Translations under genes and position numbers: made by a program
Assembly: GCA_029859485.1 (NCBI GenBank)
Contig: JAOUDB010000091.1
Coordinates: 1-8,526, forward strand
Source of the DNA: Desulfuromonadales bacterium
Lineage (GTDB): Bacteria; Desulfobacterota; Desulfuromonadia; Desulfuromonadales; BM103
Direction of reading: 5' to 3'
Length of the DNA: 8,526 nt
Part shown: piece by piece, positions 1-5,942 of the stretch
Numbering within the stretch: the stretch's first letter is position 1
How the letters are laid out: the number at the start of each line of letters is the position of its first letter
The notes under the pieces: model-generated
What the model was told of the DNA's origin: nothing
What the model saw: the letters and a program-made list of their open reading frames with translations, nothing else
Database searches by the model: none

Positions 1-74
1 CACGACTTCTAAATCGAAAAAACTGCTTCTTGTTGATAGCGGTATTTGAAAGGCCGTTTAATCCACAAAATGAT

Positions 75-106
75 GGCCATCTGGTAACGGGTGGCCTTCC
101 TTATTT
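75..106 (+). terminator. Possible intrinsic terminator of an unseen upstream + strand gene
   Basis: A 7-bp stem (75-81 with 90-96, one G-T pair) encloses an 8-base loop and is followed by a T-rich stretch, TTCCTTATTT. This could end a transcript entering from the left. The tail is interrupted by C residues, so strength is doubtful. Confidence 0.35.
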
Positions 107-133
107 GCCATAGAATTATGGGAACGACAATAT

Positions 134-162
134 AAAAGGGGTGCCATTTCGGCACCCCTTTT
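134..162 (-). terminator. Intrinsic terminator of the multiheme cytochrome gene
   Basis: A perfect 12-bp inverted repeat (134-145 with 151-162, core GGGGTGCC/GGCACCCC) surrounds a 5-base loop. Read leftward, it sits 24 bases past the cytochrome stop codon and its 3' arm ends in TTTT, followed by an AT-rich run. The A/T ends on both arms mean it could also stop transcripts coming from the left, so it may work in both directions. It indicates that the cytochrome gene is the last, and probably the only, gene of its transcript. Confidence 0.85.
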
Positions 163-186
163 GCTTGTCAGCTTGTCATGCACTGC

Positions 187-2784
187 TTACCAATTTTCAG
201 AACCGTGACATTGGACACTGGAACAGGAGCCGTTTGCATAGCTGCCGACCCGTGTTGAGCCACCACCGATGGTGTCGGCAGGGCTGAGCTCAAATCCGCT
301 GCTGGACAAGTTACTGAAATGTCCATTGTTGAGCTTGTCGGTGTTGTGACATACAGAGCAGTCATACCCCTTGTCGGCGACGTGCTTCCTGTGCTCTCCG
401 GAAAAAAAGCCATTGAACTCACCGGTTCCGGACCTGTGGCAGCTTGTGCACTGGGTTTCGACGACTATGCTGCCATTGAACCAGTCTGGCGTAATTTGAC
501 CGCCGTGACAGCTTACGGTAGAGCAAGTGCCGTCTGCATTCGCCGTGGCGATGCCGGTCTTGGCGTCATAGTCCTGTGTGATCTCAACATCGAGCACGTT
601 ATTGTGTGCAGCTCCAATATGACAGGCAGAGCAATCGTTGCCGACTCCCGGAAGAGCGCTATGGATTGCATGCGAGCCTGCCGTATTCGGGAAGCTGCTA
701 CCGTTTGGCGGTTGAGCATGACACGCAGTACAGTCGCTGTAGTCAGGTCCGCTTGCAGCGGCCCGGTACTGGTCAAGGAAGTTTGCCAGGGCAATTTCTT
801 CTTCCGAGGTCAGTGCGAATCCGTTATGTCCTGCTGCCAGCTTCGGGGCAATTTGATTGCCGCTACTTGCCAGGTCAGGAGCACTGCCAGTTGCGTCGTA
901 GCCATTAATCGAATGGCATCCGGCACAGCTGTTGTCGTAGACAGTTTGTCCGTTCACCGGATTTGGTGTGGGGTCAGGCGTCGGAGTCGGATCAGGGATG
1001 ACAACGGGATTGGCGTTGGCCCAGGTTGCCAATGCATCCTTCTCCGCAGCCGTCATGTTGAGGCCCTGATGCCCAGCGTCAAGCTTGGTGACCACCAGGT
1101 TGCCCTGACCGCCAAGTTCAGGTGCATAGCCATTGACATCATAGCCACCCATGGTGTGGCAGCTGGCGCAATTGTTGTCATAGAGGACCTGCCCGTCGAC
1201 TGGTGTCGGTGTAGGATCAGGGGTCGGAGTCGGGTTCGGCAAGTTATTGGCTATTGCCTGAATTTCTGCAGGAGTCAGAGTCAACAGGCTCATGTCGCCC
1301 AGGTTGGCATCGATCGCCTGCTGAATCCCCGCAGAGCTCCGATCCTGAATATTGTTATTGCTTAAAGGACCATGACATCCCTGACACTCACTCTCATAGA
1401 GGGCGACGCCATCCGGGGTTGGGTTGGGAGTCGGGTTCGTAACTGGAAGGGCTGGATTGAGAGTTACCCAGTCGACAACAGCAGTGACTTCTGCGGTGGA
1501 AAAGCTTATGCCGCGATGGCCCGCATTGATTTTGCCGGTGACAATTCCTTCACGACCGGCCAGATCCGGGGCAGTCCCAGCCTGATCATATTCGCCCAGC
1601 TTGTGACAGCCGGCACAATGAGTGTCATAAAGCGTCTGACCGTTGGCAACCGGTTCCGGCCCAGGGTCAGGAGTGGGAGTCGTAGCCATTGAATCAACAT
1701 AGGCTACCAGGGCCTGCAACTGGTCAGCGGCCAGATTCTTCCCCTGGTGTTGAGTGGATACCTTATCAATGACCGTTGTCCCCTTGCCGGAGAGATCCAT
1801 TGTCCCACCCGAGTTGAGATTGTGACAGCTAACACATTCAGTTGTGAAGACTTGGCCACCATCCACATTTGTCGGTGGGTTTGCATCGCCGACTCGTGCC
1901 AGGTAAAGTGCCTGAACATTATCAGTTGCACTTTGCTGAGCAGCAGTGATTTTCGCTCTGAGACTGTCCAGGTCGATAGAACCCTCGGCATACTGTGCTT
2001 TTGCTTGAACCACGATGTCCCGCATGGTCTGAACCACACTGGTCAGCAGGTCATCAAGCAGTAACGGATTGTTGCCATTGGTTTGGTTGCTAAGTTCCGC
2101 ACTGATCCGTGCAAACTCAGCAGCGTTGAAAAGGTCCTGGTTTGCTTTTACCAGCAAAGAAAACAGTTGGGCGTTATCGAAATGATCCAGATCAGACTTC
2201 TTGACATCAAATAGGCTTGTGGTCGTCATGAAATGATTGACGGCCATGTTCGCCTGTAACAATTTGAATTGATCCGTCTGGGCATCCAATTTCAACATTG
2301 GATCACTGTAGAGCTCTTCCGCAGTCAGCTCCAGCCCGGCATCAGTCAGAATGGTGACAACTTCATCTTCGCTGAGACCGTTAGCAAGCAGCGTTGTCAG
2401 CGGGGAGACCACCATTATCCCTGAGTTTGCACTGCCGACTTCACGTTTCAACATGCCCTCAAAGGGGGCTCCTTTATGCATCCCTTTGAGGCTGATTTTC
2501 AATTCAACAAGTGAACCCTCTGTCAGGGGTTTGGAGAAGGTGAAGTGCCCTTCTGCATCTGATGGGGTCGACTGACGCTGGAGAACGGTTACACCGTCTG
2601 CAGCAATTTCCTGGAAAACGGCTCCTTCAATATATGGGTCAACAGCCGTTCCGCTGAAGAGCCCTGCAGAGCCGCCAGCGGAGTCTGCACCTGAATCGCC
2701 TGAACCGCCTGAACCGCCACAACCAGCAAGACATATCAATGCTAACAGGGTGATAAAACCAAAAATACTTTTTGTTTTACTCAT
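187..2784 (-). CDS. Outer-surface lipoprotein multiheme c-type cytochrome, 11 heme sites (CXXCH and CX4CH)
   Basis: Predicted 865-residue electron-transfer protein. The ATG at 2784 is chosen over one 39 bases upstream because AAGGAG lies 9 bases before it and a lipoprotein signal then begins exactly at the N-terminus (lipobox LAGC, Cys22, followed by a Gly/Ser-rich tether). The residue after Cys22 is Gly, not Asp, which fits outer-membrane sorting. Residues about 43-115 resemble the small beta domain (DPYIEGAV motif) seen at the start of many Desulfuromonadales cytochromes; about 120-300 is helical. Five monoheme modules follow, with CXXCH at 317, 390, 467, 539 and 620, separated by Pro/Thr/Asp linkers. 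The C-terminal part has CXXCH at 685, 718, 779 and 809, plus CX4CH at 754 and 860-ending 854. The CX4CH...CXXCH pair matches the Geobacter-type GSu_C4xC__C2xCH family. Likely role: extracellular or outer-membrane electron transfer; partner unknown. The leader carries a riboswitch and terminator. Family assignment is firm, exact role inferred. Confidence 0.95.
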   Translation of the reverse strand: MSKTKSIFGFITLLALICLAGCGGSGGSGDSGADSAGGSAGLFSGTAVDPYIEGAVFQEIAADGVTVLQRQSTPSDAEGHFTFSKPLTEGSLVELKISLKGMHKGAPFEGMLKREVGSANSGIMVVSPLTTLLANGLSEDEVVTILTDAGLELTAEELYSDPMLKLDAQTDQFKLLQANMAVNHFMTTTSLFDVKKSDLDHFDNAQLFSLLVKANQDLFNAAEFARISAELSNQTNGNNPLLLDDLLTSVVQTMRDIVVQAKAQYAEGSIDLDSLRAKITAAQQSATDNVQALYLARVGDANPPTNVDGGQVFTTECVSCHNLNSGGTMDLSGKGTTVIDKVSTQHQGKNLAADQLQALVAYVDSMATTPTPDPGPEPVANGQTLYDTHCAGCHKLGEYDQAGTAPDLAGREGIVTGKINAGHRGISFSTAEVTAVVDWVTLNPALPVTNPTPNPTPDGVALYESECQGCHGPLSNNNIQDRSSAGIQQAIDANLGDMSLLTLTPAEIQAIANNLPNPTPTPDPTPTPVDGQVLYDNNCASCHTMGGYDVNGYAPELGGQGNLVVTKLDAGHQGLNMTAAEKDALATWANANPVVIPDPTPTPDPTPNPVNGQTVYDNSCAGCHSINGYDATGSAPDLASSGNQIAPKLAAGHNGFALTSEEEIALANFLDQYRAAASGPDYSDCTACHAQPPNGSSFPNTAGSHAIHSALPGVGNDCSACHIGAAHNNVLDVEITQDYDAKTGIATANADGTCSTVSCHGGQITPDWFNGSIVVETQCTSCHRSGTGEFNGFFSGEHRKHVADKGYDCSVCHNTDKLNNGHFSNLSSSGFELSPADTIGGGSTRVGSYANGSCSSVQCHGSENW

Positions 2785-2793
2785 AAATCTAGA

Positions 2794-2799
2794 CTCCTT
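2794..2799 (-). promoter_or_regulatory. Shine-Dalgarno site that fixes the cytochrome start
   Basis: AAGGAG on the minus strand lies 9 bases before the ATG at 2784. The alternative in-frame ATG at 2823 lies inside a hairpin (2813-2829) and has no comparable site, so the downstream start is preferred. Confidence 0.8.
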
Positions 2800-2812
2800 T
2801 GTTCGTGGATCA

Positions 2813-2829
2813 AGTGGCACCATGCCACT
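2813..2829 (-). promoter_or_regulatory. Leader hairpin just upstream of the cytochrome ribosome-binding site
   Basis: A perfect 7-bp stem (AGTGGCA/TGCCACT) with a 3-base loop lies between the riboswitch terminator and the Shine-Dalgarno sequence. It has no T-tail, so it is not a terminator. It may stabilise the read-through mRNA or keep the ribosome site open; this role is an inference. Confidence 0.45.
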
Positions 2830-2874
2830 GTGGTAACTCTCGACTCCAAGTAAGTGCGTCAGGAACTTCTGAAC

Positions 2875-2910
2875 AAAAAACGCTCACCTTTCGTTACCGA
2901 AGGTGAGCGC
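2875..2910 (-). terminator. Riboswitch-linked intrinsic terminator (expression platform)
   Basis: Read leftward, the arms CGCTCACCTT and AAGGTGAGCG (2900-2909 with 2881-2890) form a 10-bp stem around a 9-base loop, followed at once by six T residues (2880-2875). It lies about 40 bases after the aptamer and about 90 bases before the cytochrome start, the expected place for a transcription attenuator. If it forms, the full-length cytochrome mRNA is not made. Confidence 0.85.
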
Positions 2911-2950
2911 ATGTAATGCAGAAATCTAAAAAGGGCAAAAGCCAAGCGTA

Positions 2951-3040
2951 CACTCTCTTCGGCAACCCGGCTGCCCTGATGGTTCAGGACCCGTGGCTTT
3001 GCGTCACCAGGTTTCCCTGACTTTGCCCTTATCGGAGACT
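2951..3040 (-). promoter_or_regulatory. GEMM-I (cyclic-di-GMP-I class) riboswitch aptamer
   Basis: The minus-strand RNA carries the conserved GEMM-I landmarks in order: AGGGCAAA (3022-3029), a P1b hairpin capped by a GAAA tetraloop (3012-3015), GACGCAAAGCC (2995-3005), a second hairpin with stem CCTGA/TCAGG (2975-2988), and GCCGGGTTGCCGA (2959-2971). A short closing helix is possible between TCTC near 3035-3038 and GAGA near 2954-2957. In the Vibrio Vc2 reference RNA the ligand is held by G20, A47 and C92; the equivalent bases here appear to be G, A and C. The class binds cyclic dinucleotides and often controls motility, adhesion and, in Geobacter relatives, multiheme cytochromes. Here it precedes an attenuator and an 11-heme cytochrome gene. 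Identification is by motif reading, not by a covariance-model search. Confidence 0.93.
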
Positions 3041-3049
3041 AATGATTTT

Positions 3050-3080
3050 TATGTATTTTCAGTTCTTTCTATAAATGAAA
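3050..3080 (-). promoter_or_regulatory. Weak promoter candidate for the riboswitch-cytochrome transcript
   Basis: TACATA (3050-3055, minus strand) is placed to start transcription a few bases before the aptamer. No good -35 box is found at 16-19 bases spacing; the nearest are CATTTA and TTTCAT. An activator-dependent promoter or another sigma factor is possible. Confidence 0.3.
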
Positions 3081-3411
3081 GCCTTTACTGATGTGTTGTG
3101 GGCTATCCTCTGGGAATAAATCGACCGTGAAAGATTGTTTACCGTTTTCGTTCTGCGTGCTCTGTTCGGTGCATACGCTGTGCCAAACTTACAAGTAGTT
3201 GAATTCATTAAGACAGCAAAAAACAGAGGTTGCTCAAGTGTATTAATTTGTAGACATGATGTCAAAAAGTGTGGTGGTTTAAGCACTTACGCGAATTGGT
3301 AGTGTGGAGTGTGCGTTTGAACCGTTGCGGCAGGTAAATCCTGGGGATGCTTTTGCCGTTCTTAGATTGCACAACTTCTGACACAAAAACGGGCTTCTTA
3401 GGTTGCGCTAT
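3081..3411. other. Long intergenic region between the cytochrome leader and the 118-residue protein gene
   Basis: No convincing gene is seen. A minus-strand open frame (3059-3286) overlaps the cytochrome promoter and has no family signature. A + strand frame (3135-3302, TTG start, 55 codons) lacks a ribosome-binding site. The right part holds an imperfect 14-base direct repeat (3359-3372 and 3395-3408) just before a promoter candidate, and a small inverted repeat CAGG/CCTG near 3331-3343. Confidence 0.5.
3359..3408 (+). repeat. Imperfect 14-base direct repeat, possible regulator sites
   Basis: TTCTTAGATTGCAC (3359-3372) and TTCTTAGGTTGCGC (3395-3408) agree at 12 of 14 bases, with starts 36 bases apart. 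The second copy ends 3 bases before the -35 candidate at 3412, a position that suits an activator or repressor binding site. No regulator is encoded nearby. Confidence 0.4.
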
Positions 3412-3439
3412 TTGTAGGAAGGCCTGAGAAAGGTATACT
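3412..3439 (+). promoter_or_regulatory. Promoter candidate for the 118-residue protein gene
   Basis: TATACT (3434-3439) matches five of six bases of the -10 consensus, with TTGTAG (3412-3417) 16 bases upstream as a poor -35 box. A small hairpin CTTAG/CTAAG lies at the expected transcript start. This leaves a leader of about 70 bases. Confidence 0.4.
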
Positions 3440-3516
3440 TAGTCATCTGCTAAGCGTTGCCATTGTCTTGAGCCTGGGTACGCAGCCAGTCACGTTTGTC
3501 TTTTCGCAGGGTGTAT

Positions 3517-3873
3517 ATGAGTATCTTAGCCGATGGTACACAAGAGTTGCATTCGTACCTTTTTAAGGTGCGTGATTCAATCTCTGACAACACCACCAAC
3601 CTTGCTGCGATCAAAGCTGCACTGGTTGAGTTGCTGGTCTACTTATGCTCACAAGAAGGCCGCACTGCCGATAACTGCACTACAGCAGATACCTTCTTCC
3701 GACTTCATGCTGATTATGGTTTTAATTGGATTCATCTGCCGGAAGAGCTTCAGTTGATTCTGGAAGATATTGGAGGGCAGTTACACGACACTTTGGAACA
3801 TCCCGATACAGCAACGAACTTTGAAAGCACTCCAGAGCAGTTGCTAACAAGAATCCATTGTTTGAGCTTCTAA
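3517..3873 (+). CDS. Hypothetical acidic protein of 118 residues, family not recognised
   Basis: I do not recognise this protein. The ATG at 3517 is chosen because AGGG lies 5 bases before it; a TTG at 3496 would add seven residues but has no ribosome-binding site. The product is acidic, has no signal peptide or membrane segment, and looks mainly helical: residues about 8-47 form one amphipathic stretch (RDSISDNTT, then AALVELLVYLCSQ), and 74-95 another (LPEELQLILEDIGGQLHD). Cys44, Cys54 and Cys115 are not arranged as a metal site. A soluble cytoplasmic helical-bundle protein is likely. It stands alone, pointing toward the convergent DUF1846 gene, with a promoter candidate and direct repeats upstream. 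Normal-looking protein composition supports it being real; function unknown. Confidence 0.7.
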   Translation: MSILADGTQELHSYLFKVRDSISDNTTNLAAIKAALVELLVYLCSQEGRTADNCTTADTFFRLHADYGFNWIHLPEELQLILEDIGGQLHDTLEHPDTATNFESTPEQLLTRIHCLSF

Positions 3874-4097
3874 GGGCCCATTCACTTTCAGAAAGAGCCG
3901 CCGATTAAAAAGATCGAGGGCTATTTCTTGTAATGCAAGGCTTGAAGTCATTCGGCCTTTCTGACAATTTCTCCCACGCAAAACAGTGCAGGACTAATAG
4001 TAAACGTGGACGGGCTTCGAACCAGCGCCCCCGGCTCCCCAAGCAGTGGTGTTCGCTCAGCTAAGCTCTCACTACCAGTGCGTACCGGGATTCATAG
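3874..4097. other. Convergent intergenic region with a tRNA-like stretch and weak hairpins
   Basis: No gene is seen. A weak, interrupted hairpin (3896-3922: AGCC/GGCT and CGAT/ATCG) followed by ATTTCTT may end the + strand gene. On the minus strand, 4053-4063 reads like a tRNA D-arm (TAGCTGAGCGA) and 4013-4023 like a T-arm (GGTTCGAAGCC), but the flanking bases cannot form an acceptor stem and the middle does not form a proper anticodon arm. At best it is a decayed tRNA or a repeat. No clear terminator for the DUF1846 gene is visible. Confidence 0.5.
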
Positions 4098-5612
4098 CTA
4101 GGTCATATACAGGGCCCGCGACGGGAAGTTCGGATCGCTGGTCAGGTTGACGCCAAGCCTCCGCAAACCAGTTTCATCTCCTGGTGTCGGGATATGGGTC
4201 AGGTGTACCTCACAGTTTTTAAGTTGCTTCAACTTAGCCATGGCCATCTGGCTGGTCGGATTGGTCGTGGTGCTTACACTCAATGCAATTAAGGTCTCTT
4301 CAAGATCAAGACTAATGGTCTTGCTGTTGAGGATATCTTTTTTCAAACTACCTATCGATTCAATGATCCCCGGAGCCAACAAGTGGATATCGTCGGGAAT
4401 TCCGGCCAGGGTTTTTATGGCGTTAAGGACCAGGCTGGAGGCGGCATGCATTAAAGGAGAATTTTTGCCTGTGACAATCGTTCCATCGTGAAGCTCGATA
4501 GCCGCCCCACAGTAGATCCCTGCATTTCCCTTGCCTTGCATTTCGGCACTCTTAATACAGCCTCTGGCCGGCTCAACGATCCTGCGGTCTTCCGGTTCCA
4601 GGTCAAGTTCCTTCATGATCAACTCAGCCCTCTGGACAGTTGCCGTATCAACATAACCGAGGGCATACTCGCAACGATAGCGGAAGAACCTGCGGATAAT
4701 CTCTTGCTTGGCAGCCTCGCTGACCAGAGCGTCATCAACAATCCCGAAGCCCGCCATGTTGACACCCATGTCAGTCGGAGAGTGATAGACTTCGTGACCC
4801 ATAATTTTATTCAAGATGCGCTTGAGGACCGGGAAGACTTCAACGTCACGATTATAATTTATGGCGGGCTGGTTGTATCTCTCGAGGTGATAGGGGTCGA
4901 TCAGGTTAAAATCCCCCAGGTCAGCTGTTGCTGATTCATAGGCCACATTCACAGGATGTTTCAGCGGAATACTCCAGATGGGAAAGGTCTCGAATTTTGC
5001 ATAACCTGAGTTTATGCCCTGTTTGTGCTCATGATACATCTGAGACAAACAGGTTCCGAGTTTGCCACTGCCCGGACCGGGACCGGTGACAATAACCAGG
5101 GGATGAGTTGTTTCGATGTAGTCATTGGCACCGTACCCTGCATCACTGACGATCATATCGACATCCGTAGGATACCCTTTGGTGAATCTGTGAGTGTAGA
5201 CCTTGATATTGCGTCGCTGCAGTTTGTTTCTGAAGATATTGACCGCGGGCTGATCTTCAAAACGAGTGATAACCACGGCAGTGACATCGATCCCCCAACT
5301 ACGCAAGTCATCGATCTGTCTCATGACGTCAACATCATAGGTGATCCCGAAGTCTGCCCTCATTTTCCGACGTTCGATGTCACCTGCATAGATACACAAG
5401 ATGATATCTGCGTTCCCCTTGAGTTTTTGCAACAACTTCATCTTGACGTTGGGGGAGAAGCCGGGCAGGACCCTGGCAGCGTGGTAATCGAACATGATCT
5501 TGCCGCCGAACTCCAGGTAAAGCTTGTTATCAAACTTCTGAACGCGCTCCAGGATCTTTTCGTGTTGCTCCTGGAGATACTTTTCGTTGTCGAAACCAGC
5601 AGTCTTTGCCAT
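4098..5612 (-). CDS. DUF1846 (UPF0371) family protein
   Basis: A 504-residue soluble protein matching the whole length of the DUF1846 family (about 500 residues), which is widespread in bacteria and has no established reaction. The ATG at 5612 follows AAGGAGG by 10 bases. Recognisable family blocks are: GPGPGSGKL at 177-185, a P-loop-like turn; [19 protein letters not shown] around 204-222; the [11 protein letters not shown] segment near 234-244; [12 protein letters not shown] near 252-263; [12 protein letters not shown] near 278-289; and [13 protein letters not shown] near 307-319. The alternating beta/alpha N-terminal part with a glycine-rich loop suggests a nucleotide-binding fold, an inference only. 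No signal peptide or membrane segment, so it should be cytoplasmic. It is divergent from gltS, a likely neighbour by position rather than operon. No truncation or frameshift seen. Confidence 0.93.
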   Translation of the reverse strand: MAKTAGFDNEKYLQEQHEKILERVQKFDNKLYLEFGGKIMFDYHAARVLPGFSPNVKMKLLQKLKGNADIILCIYAGDIERRKMRADFGITYDVDVMRQIDDLRSWGIDVTAVVITRFEDQPAVNIFRNKLQRRNIKVYTHRFTKGYPTDVDMIVSDAGYGANDYIETTHPLVIVTGPGPGSGKLGTCLSQMYHEHKQGINSGYAKFETFPIWSIPLKHPVNVAYESATADLGDFNLIDPYHLERYNQPAINYNRDVEVFPVLKRILNKIMGHEVYHSPTDMGVNMAGFGIVDDALVSEAAKQEIIRRFFRYRCEYALGYVDTATVQRAELIMKELDLEPEDRRIVEPARGCIKSAEMQGKGNAGIYCGAAIELHDGTIVTGKNSPLMHAASSLVLNAIKTLAGIPDDIHLLAPGIIESIGSLKKDILNSKTISLDLEETLIALSVSTTTNPTSQMAMAKLKQLKNCEVHLTHIPTPGDETGLRRLGVNLTSDPNFPSRALYMT

Positions 5613-5656
5613 AGGAAACCATCCTCCTTAGTCGCACTTATAGAAACAGTGCATGC

Positions 5657-5685
5657 ATAGTACACTAATATGAAAAACCTTTGAA
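5657..5685 (-). promoter_or_regulatory. Promoter candidate for the DUF1846 gene
   Basis: On the minus strand TTCAAA (5680-5685) and TACTAT (5657-5662) are separated by 17 bases; each matches four of six consensus positions. The transcript would start about 35-40 bases before the start codon, leaving room for the strong Shine-Dalgarno sequence at 5623-5629. Confidence 0.5.
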
Positions 5686-5717
5686 GCCTCTGTCAGGGCA
5701 GGTTATGGGATCAAAGA

Positions 5718-5741
5718 GTGCTATTAAAATGCGTGCTATTA
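5718..5741. repeat. Pair of 9-base direct repeats between divergent promoters
   Basis: GTGCTATTA occurs at 5718-5726 and again at 5733-5741, with starts 15 bases apart. GATCAA flanks the pair on both sides (5709-5714 and 5742-5747). The pair lies between the two promoter candidates, a suitable place for one regulator to act on either gene. Chance occurrence in AT-rich DNA is possible. Confidence 0.4.
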
Positions 5742-5794
5742 GATCAATTTATCAGCCTCGAAACTATCCAGGACGATAAATAAGTCCCCCGATA

Positions 5795-5822
5795 TTGAAC
5801 AAAGCGCTTTTCTTGGTATAGT
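5795..5822 (+). promoter_or_regulatory. Sigma-70-type promoter candidate for gltS, with a palindrome in its spacer
   Basis: TTGAAC (5795-5800) and TATAGT (5817-5822) are 16 bases apart; the -10 box matches five of six and the -35 box four of six consensus positions. The first ten spacer bases, AAAGCGCTTT (5801-5810), are a perfect palindrome and could be a repressor operator. Confidence 0.6.
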
Positions 5823-5942
5823 TCTCCTACCGGATATATAAGAGTTTCTAATCCCACCGAACAAAAGGCTGAACGACTGTCTCCTGATTTAGTCATTTCA
5901 AATGAAGTTTTGCTCCTTCAACGTTGGAACATTTAAGCGATT

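Larger units (their letters stand above)
1..186. other. Non-coding left edge between an unseen gene and the cytochrome gene
   Basis: All three + strand frames meet stop codons early (first stops at 10, 47 and 111), so at most a few residues of an upstream + strand gene could end here, and none is recognisable. A 17-codon minus-strand frame starting at 111 has no Shine-Dalgarno sequence and is not called. The region's recognisable content is two hairpins, listed separately. Confidence 0.5.
5613..5942. other. Divergent regulatory region between the DUF1846 gene and gltS
   Basis: This 330-base stretch has no gene. It holds a minus-strand promoter candidate, a + strand promoter candidate and a direct repeat between them, each listed separately. 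The gltS leader is about 115 bases and contains a small inverted repeat CATTT-C-AAATG around 5897-5907. No known riboswitch pattern was recognised in that leader. Confidence 0.6.

Noticed and set aside
319..1365. Long open frame on the + strand, 348 codons
   Set aside because: It lies wholly opposite the cytochrome gene, where eight heme motifs are read on the minus strand. Its product has no family signature, and the open frame follows from the codon bias of the real gene.
880..1640. DNA tandem repeat or recombination site within the cytochrome gene
   Set aside because: The repetition is at protein level (heme modules and Pro/Thr linkers) and the DNA copies have diverged, so it is a domain duplication and not a mobile repeat.
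3059..3286. Minus-strand frame of 75 codons upstream of the riboswitch
   Set aside because: It overlaps the likely promoter of the cytochrome leader, lacks a clear ribosome site, and its product shows no domain.
3301..3400. Second riboswitch upstream of the 118-residue gene
   Set aside because: Short stems and a GGCAAAAGC string occur on the minus strand, but the GACGCAAAGCC and GGTTGCCGA landmarks are absent.
4002..4075. tRNA gene on the minus strand
   Set aside because: T-arm-like and D-arm-like motifs are present, but no 7-bp acceptor stem and no proper 5-bp anticodon stem with a 7-base loop can be drawn.
5025..5660. + strand frame of 211 codons
   Set aside because: It is antisense to the well-supported DUF1846 gene and extends across that gene's ribosome site and promoter.
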